Shown here one piece after another: positions 61,901 through 64,000 of a DNA stretch of 64,000 nt. The stretch's first letter is position 1. Every line of letters begins with the position of its first letter. The notes below the pieces were generated by a model that was not told where the DNA came from, did not search any database, and saw only the letters and a list, made by a program, of their open reading frames with translations. The translations under genes and the position numbers were made by a program. Location of the stretch: positions 1,247,001 to 1,311,000 of the forward strand of contig JAQIJC010000001.1 of the NCBI GenBank assembly GCA_036946405.1, in the 5' to 3' direction. This stretch comes from Sphingomonas phyllosphaerae (lineage in GTDB: Bacteria > Pseudomonadota > Alphaproteobacteria > Sphingomonadales > Sphingomonadaceae).

Positions 61901-61999
61901 AACATGCACCTGCTCGCCAAGCCGTATAGCGCGCGCGAGTTGCTGGCGTTGCTGGGGGAGCAAGTGGCGCGCGAGCGGGCGCGCGAGGGGGAGGGGTAA
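58904..61999 (+). CDS. Hybrid histidine kinase with an N-terminal ParD-like ribbon-helix-helix domain
   Basis: 1031 residues from ATG 58904. Residues 5-48 match ParD antitoxins (ARNVSLTPELETFV, then GDYGNASEVVRTALKLL). A sensory part with PAS-type domains follows (about 60-195, 205-330, 335-455). The kinase core has TGGVAHDFNNLLQVVSG (His about 524), LLNLAINARDAMDG, DTGCGMS, FEPFFSTK and GSGLGLSMVYG. Two receivers follow (VLVVEDDDEVR to LLSKPY; ILLVEDDMLIR to LLAKPY). No membrane segment, so it is cytosolic. No ParE toxin gene lies next to it. A GTG at 58862 is open in frame but overlaps the palindrome. Confidence 0.92.
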   Translation: MMAQRLARNVSLTPELETFVTDSLATGDYGNASEVVRTALKLLRDGPSPRETPGIWPVGGGECGALIRSADWTRHALGPVERWSPALRVTVANVVNSPVPKVLMWGGDGVLLYNDAYREILGARHPGGMGETAAAVFPEIADWNRAIIDRGLAGEVVSYRDQPLTLIRESGPTELFFDLFYTPVIESDGKPGGVLCTVIDNTARLLLERRLAASEGELRMVTDALPLLVSFIDRDLVYRYANQHYYEWFGIGPDDVIGRHTRDVIGAENFERRRPFMERALAGETIVEDSLIQHGDGSWRRADIRYLPRIDERGEVLGFQVIVLDVEERVRREEALNASNARFRAAMEAMHGVLWTNDAEGRMVGEQIGWAMLTGQTPEQYQGYGWADAVHPDDAQASVTAWRKAVESKSTFVFEHRVRRHCGTWRTFAVRAVPRIDARGEVAEWVGVHTDITHQRAAEAALRDHAEQLERQVRHRERAEEQLRQLNETLETRVIEEIASRHAAERKLAQAQKMETVGKLTGGVAHDFNNLLQVVSGNLQLLQKDIAGNDRAETRVANALAGVSRGSRLAAQLLAFGRRQALEPKVVNVTRFVRGMDDMLRRAIGEGIEVETIFGGGLWNTFIDPGQIENALLNLAINARDAMDGQGKLTIELANAHLDDDYARRHDEVEPGQYVMLAVTDTGCGMSDEVVAKVFEPFFSTKAEGKGSGLGLSMVYGFVKQSGGHVNIYSEPGHGSTIRLYLPRAMEREDVEVVLDSGPIAGGTETVLVVEDDDEVRATVVEMLGDLGYRVLKAVDAQSALSVVESGIPIDLLFTDVVMPGTLKSPEMARKARERLPDLAVLFTSGYTENSIVHGGRLDAGVELLSKPYTREALARKIRHVLAQQAQRRESVAPRPPVTPPLAETMAARRTILLVEDDMLIRSATAEVLQEAGHVVVDAASAEEAMAALQTAPIDALVTDVHLPGTSGLELAGRAAELHPGIRIVVASGDIGAVTAEEPNMHLLAKPYSARELLALLGEQVARERAREGEG

Positions 62000-62011
62000 G
62001 CTCTGCTTCTT

Positions 62012-62061
62012 CACCCCTCCCCTTCGGGGGAGGGGCCGGGGGTGGGGCATGTCCTCGACCC
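62012..62061. repeat. GC-rich palindromic repeat, left part (interrupted)
   Basis: CCCCTCCCCTTCGGGGGAGGGG and CCGGGGGTGGGGCATG. A matching inverted part lies at 62266-62300 (TTCCCCACCCCAACCCCTCC and CTGAAGGGGAGAGG). The two halves look like one intergenic palindrome family split by the MITE-like insertion. Confidence 0.6.
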
Positions 62062-62251
62062 TAGAGCGTTACCGGACCAAGTTGAACCACCGTCATCGCC
62101 CTGCGGGCGACCGCTGCGCGGCGGGGCGCTTTCGGTGTGATGCCGCGTTGCTCGTCGGTCACGATGCTTTTGCATCGCTCCCTCCTCACGCCTCGCACCA
62201 CACCAAAATCTCCTCCGTGCCGATGATCCAACTTGGTCCGGTAACGCTCTA
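62062..62251. mobile_element. MITE-like element with 23-bp inverted ends
   Basis: The 23-bp arms at 62062-62084 and 62229-62251 are perfect inverse complements (core GAGCGTTACCGGACCAAG). TA stands at both outer edges, which would be a TA target duplication. The 144-bp interior has no coding capacity. Length and structure fit a non-autonomous miniature element mobilised by a transposase encoded elsewhere. Confidence 0.8.
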
Positions 62252-62310
62252 AGATTCGCGGAACTTCCCCACCCCAACCCCTCCCCTGAAGGGGAGAGGC
62301 TTTCTGATCG

Positions 62311-63462
62311 TCAACCCGCCGTGAACGTCATCCCAGCGCGGGCGATGAGGCGGTCGCGGAGCGGTGCGCCCATGATCGCGCCGGGGGTCCAGATGCCGCC
62401 CGGGGCCTCGACGTCGCGGAGCAGGCACAACGCGCTTTCGGCGAGCATCTTCGACGTGCAGCCATAGCCGGGGTCGCTGTCACCGGTCACGACCGCGTCG
62501 ATGCGGGTGCCATCAGGCATCAGACCGGCAAAGAGGATGTCGAAATGGCCGGCGTCGCGCTCGGCCTTCGACGGACCTTCGCCCGACTTGGGCGCCTTGT
62601 CGCCGGCGAATGGATTGAGCTTGGCCAGCGCCTCGGCCGCGGCCTTGCCGAGATCGCCGAGCCCGGTGACCACCATCTCGTCATAGACCAGATCGCCCCA
62701 GCGCTGTCCGAGCAGGAAGTTGGTGCGGTGAACGTTCTTGGTGTTGATCGGCGCCATGATGAACGGCGCGACCCACGACTGGAGCGTCGCGTCATACTCG
62801 GGGAGCAGCCCGCTCGGCTGGTGGGGGCCGGCATGGCCGGGGGTGAGCGCGAACGGATCGCTGAGCAGGCCGAACAACGACGGTTGGCGCGCGGCGGCGG
62901 CGAGCGTGGCCTTGAGGCTGGCGGCGGTGCCGCCGGAGAAGCCGCCCTTCATGCGCCGGACGCGCGCCTTGATACGCGGCACCGGCGTGCCGAACCGCGC
63001 GAGCGTCGCTTCCTGCAACGTCATCACGCCAAGATCGAACGGGATCGAGTCGAACCCGCGCGAGAAGACGATCCGCGCGCCGCTGCGCTGCGCCTCGTCG
63101 TGATGCGCATCGATCATCTGGCGCATCCATGCCGGCTCGCCGCACAGGTCGACATAAGCGGTGCCGGTGGCGGCGCAGGCGGCGATCAACGTGCTGCCGT
63201 GGAGTTGATACGGGCCGACGGTGCTGATGACGACCGTGGCGCGGCGGCACATCGCCTCCAGCGTGGCGGCATCGTCGCTGTCGGCGATGATTGTCGCGAC
63301 GTCGGTCGCCAGATCGTCGCGCACCACGGCCAGCTTGTCGGCGGAACGACCGGCGATCGCCCAGCGCAGCCCGTCGGGCTCTCGTTGAGCAAGATATTCG
63401 GCGACGAGCTTGCCGGTGAAGCCGGTCGCGCCGAACAGGACGATATCGAATTCGGCAGCCAT
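62311..63462 (-). CDS. Saccharopine dehydrogenase-like oxidoreductase
   Basis: 383 residues. FDIVLFGATGFTGKLVAEYL is the nucleotide-binding start; STVGPYQLHGSTLIAACAAT, YVDLCGEP and FDSIPFDLG are typical of the saccharopine dehydrogenase-like/trans-acting enoyl reductase group. The family acts on lipid-linked or unknown substrates rather than lysine metabolism. Four bases separate its start from the upstream gene. Confidence 0.88.
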   Translation of the reverse strand: MAAEFDIVLFGATGFTGKLVAEYLAQREPDGLRWAIAGRSADKLAVVRDDLATDVATIIADSDDAATLEAMCRRATVVISTVGPYQLHGSTLIAACAATGTAYVDLCGEPAWMRQMIDAHHDEAQRSGARIVFSRGFDSIPFDLGVMTLQEATLARFGTPVPRIKARVRRMKGGFSGGTAASLKATLAAAARQPSLFGLLSDPFALTPGHAGPHQPSGLLPEYDATLQSWVAPFIMAPINTKNVHRTNFLLGQRWGDLVYDEMVVTGLGDLGKAAAEALAKLNPFAGDKAPKSGEGPSKAERDAGHFDILFAGLMPDGTRIDAVVTGDSDPGYGCTSKMLAESALCLLRDVEAPGGIWTPGAIMGAPLRDRLIARAGMTFTAG

Positions 63463-63465
63463 GTT

Positions 63466-63780
63466 TCAGTCGGTGCCGACACCGGTCAGCGGGGTTCCGG
63501 AGCCACCAGCGCGATCGTCGCCGGGATCCTCGCCGTCATGGCCGCCACCAGCGCCGGCGCCGCTGCCCCGTACCGCGCCGGTCGCGGGGTCGAACGACGC
63601 ACGGCGGCCGGCGTCGCCCGCCGACGGGCCGAGCACCGAGCGTTTCGGCGCGACGGAGCCGGCCGGCATGTCCTCGGCAAGCTTGCGCTCCTCGTCGAGC
63701 GTATAGCCCTGGCCGAATTTGCCGGTGTCCTTGTCGAAGGCGGTCCGGCGGCGATGCTGCGGGTCGACGGGGTCGGTCAT
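63466..63780 (-). CDS. Small Gly/Asp-rich protein
   Basis: 104 residues, probably disordered: HRRRTAFDKDTGKFGQGYTL at the start, a repeat-like FDPATGAVRGSGAGAGGG and an acidic C-terminus. It precedes and is coupled to the oxidoreductase gene. No family recognised. Confidence 0.6.
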   Translation of the reverse strand: MTDPVDPQHRRRTAFDKDTGKFGQGYTLDEERKLAEDMPAGSVAPKRSVLGPSAGDAGRRASFDPATGAVRGSGAGAGGGHDGEDPGDDRAGGSGTPLTGVGTD

Positions 63781-63865
63781 GGTGCGGCAACGCGCGGCGC
63801 GGGGTGATGATCCGTGCGGATAAGCGCGTGGTTGGAGGCTCTGCTTCTCCCGTCCACCACTTCCG

Positions 63866-63957
63866 TCACCCCGGACGTGTTCCGGGGTCCACCGTTCCGA
63901 TAAACAAACGACTGATAGGTCCGCGGAACGGTGGATGCCGGAACACGTCCGGCATGA
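63866..63957. repeat. Imperfect 34-bp inverted repeat in the terminal intergenic region
   Basis: Arms 63866-63899 and 63924-63957 pair with about four mismatches (shared CGTGTTCCGG and CCACCGTTCCG). They enclose a 24-bp AT-richer centre. Similar palindromes are common between sphingomonad genes. Nothing else is supported in 63781-64000. Confidence 0.7.
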
Positions 63958-64000
63958 CCGGCGCGTTTCGCGAAGGTTTCGATCAAGTCCGGGGCGACGA

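Overview
The window reads as alphaproteobacterial DNA, most likely Sphingomonas or a close relative. It is GC-rich. The infA-maf-RNase E/G-yacG-tRNA-Phe cluster at 53.1-55.2 kb has the gene order usual in that group, and the intergenic palindromes near 62 kb and 63.9 kb look like sphingomonad repeats. The genus is inferred from gene order and style, not from a marker gene search.

Layout. (1) 1-2.05 kb: the 3' part of a P4-type tyrosine recombinase (its 5' end lies outside the window) and a winged-helix DNA-binding protein, probably a separate integrated element. (2) About 2.2-43.34 kb: a tailed-phage prophage of lambda/HK97 style with a complete second integrase. Nearly all its structural genes lie on the minus strand and are read from 32.8 kb down to 6 kb in this order: early regulators, Gam-like protein, HNH, terminase small and large subunits, portal, S49 protease, capsid, head-tail connectors, tail terminator, tail tube, a G/GT pair joined by a -1 frameshift, tape measure, tail tip, lysis genes, and finally a giant tail-tube-like protein fused to an FAD-oxidoreductase domain. 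A repressor/Cro-type switch sits at 40.8-41.6 kb and a short rightward operon ends in an AlpA-type regulator. No replication genes are recognisable. (3) 43.46-43.70 kb: the remnant of a third integrase. (4) 44-64 kb: host chromosome with c-di-GMP enzymes, an HxlR/carboxymuconolactone-decarboxylase pair, a damaged island (HNH relic, S1/P1 nuclease, broken patatin, IS copy), the infA cluster, a response regulator, an SDR, an M61 peptidase, a ParD-headed hybrid histidine kinase, a MITE-like element and a saccharopine-dehydrogenase-like gene.

The most unusual region is the prophage cargo. Seven copies of a structured intergenic repeat of about 85-100 bp, all in the same orientation, lie at 3.96, 4.52, 32.81, 33.52, 34.39, 39.45 and 39.99 kb. 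They separate small accessory genes: a DUF6894-like protein, a membrane protein, a PAS-chemoreceptor fragment, a two-gene GHKL-ATPase/nuclease plus DNA methyltransferase module, and a lipoprotein. Each repeat has a GC-rich hairpin and ends in a tandem TACCC(C)G motif of 11-12 bp period. The layout resembles a cassette array, but the repeats do not look like integron attC sites. My inference is that they are recombination sites used by the resident integrase.

How the parts fit: the repressor, Cro-like and AlpA-type genes would control lysogeny and excision; the minus-strand operon builds and releases particles; and the repeat-bounded genes look like lysogenic-conversion or defence cargo. The GHKL/methyltransferase pair is the best candidate for an uncommon anti-phage system, and the tail-tube/FAD fusion is the strangest single protein.
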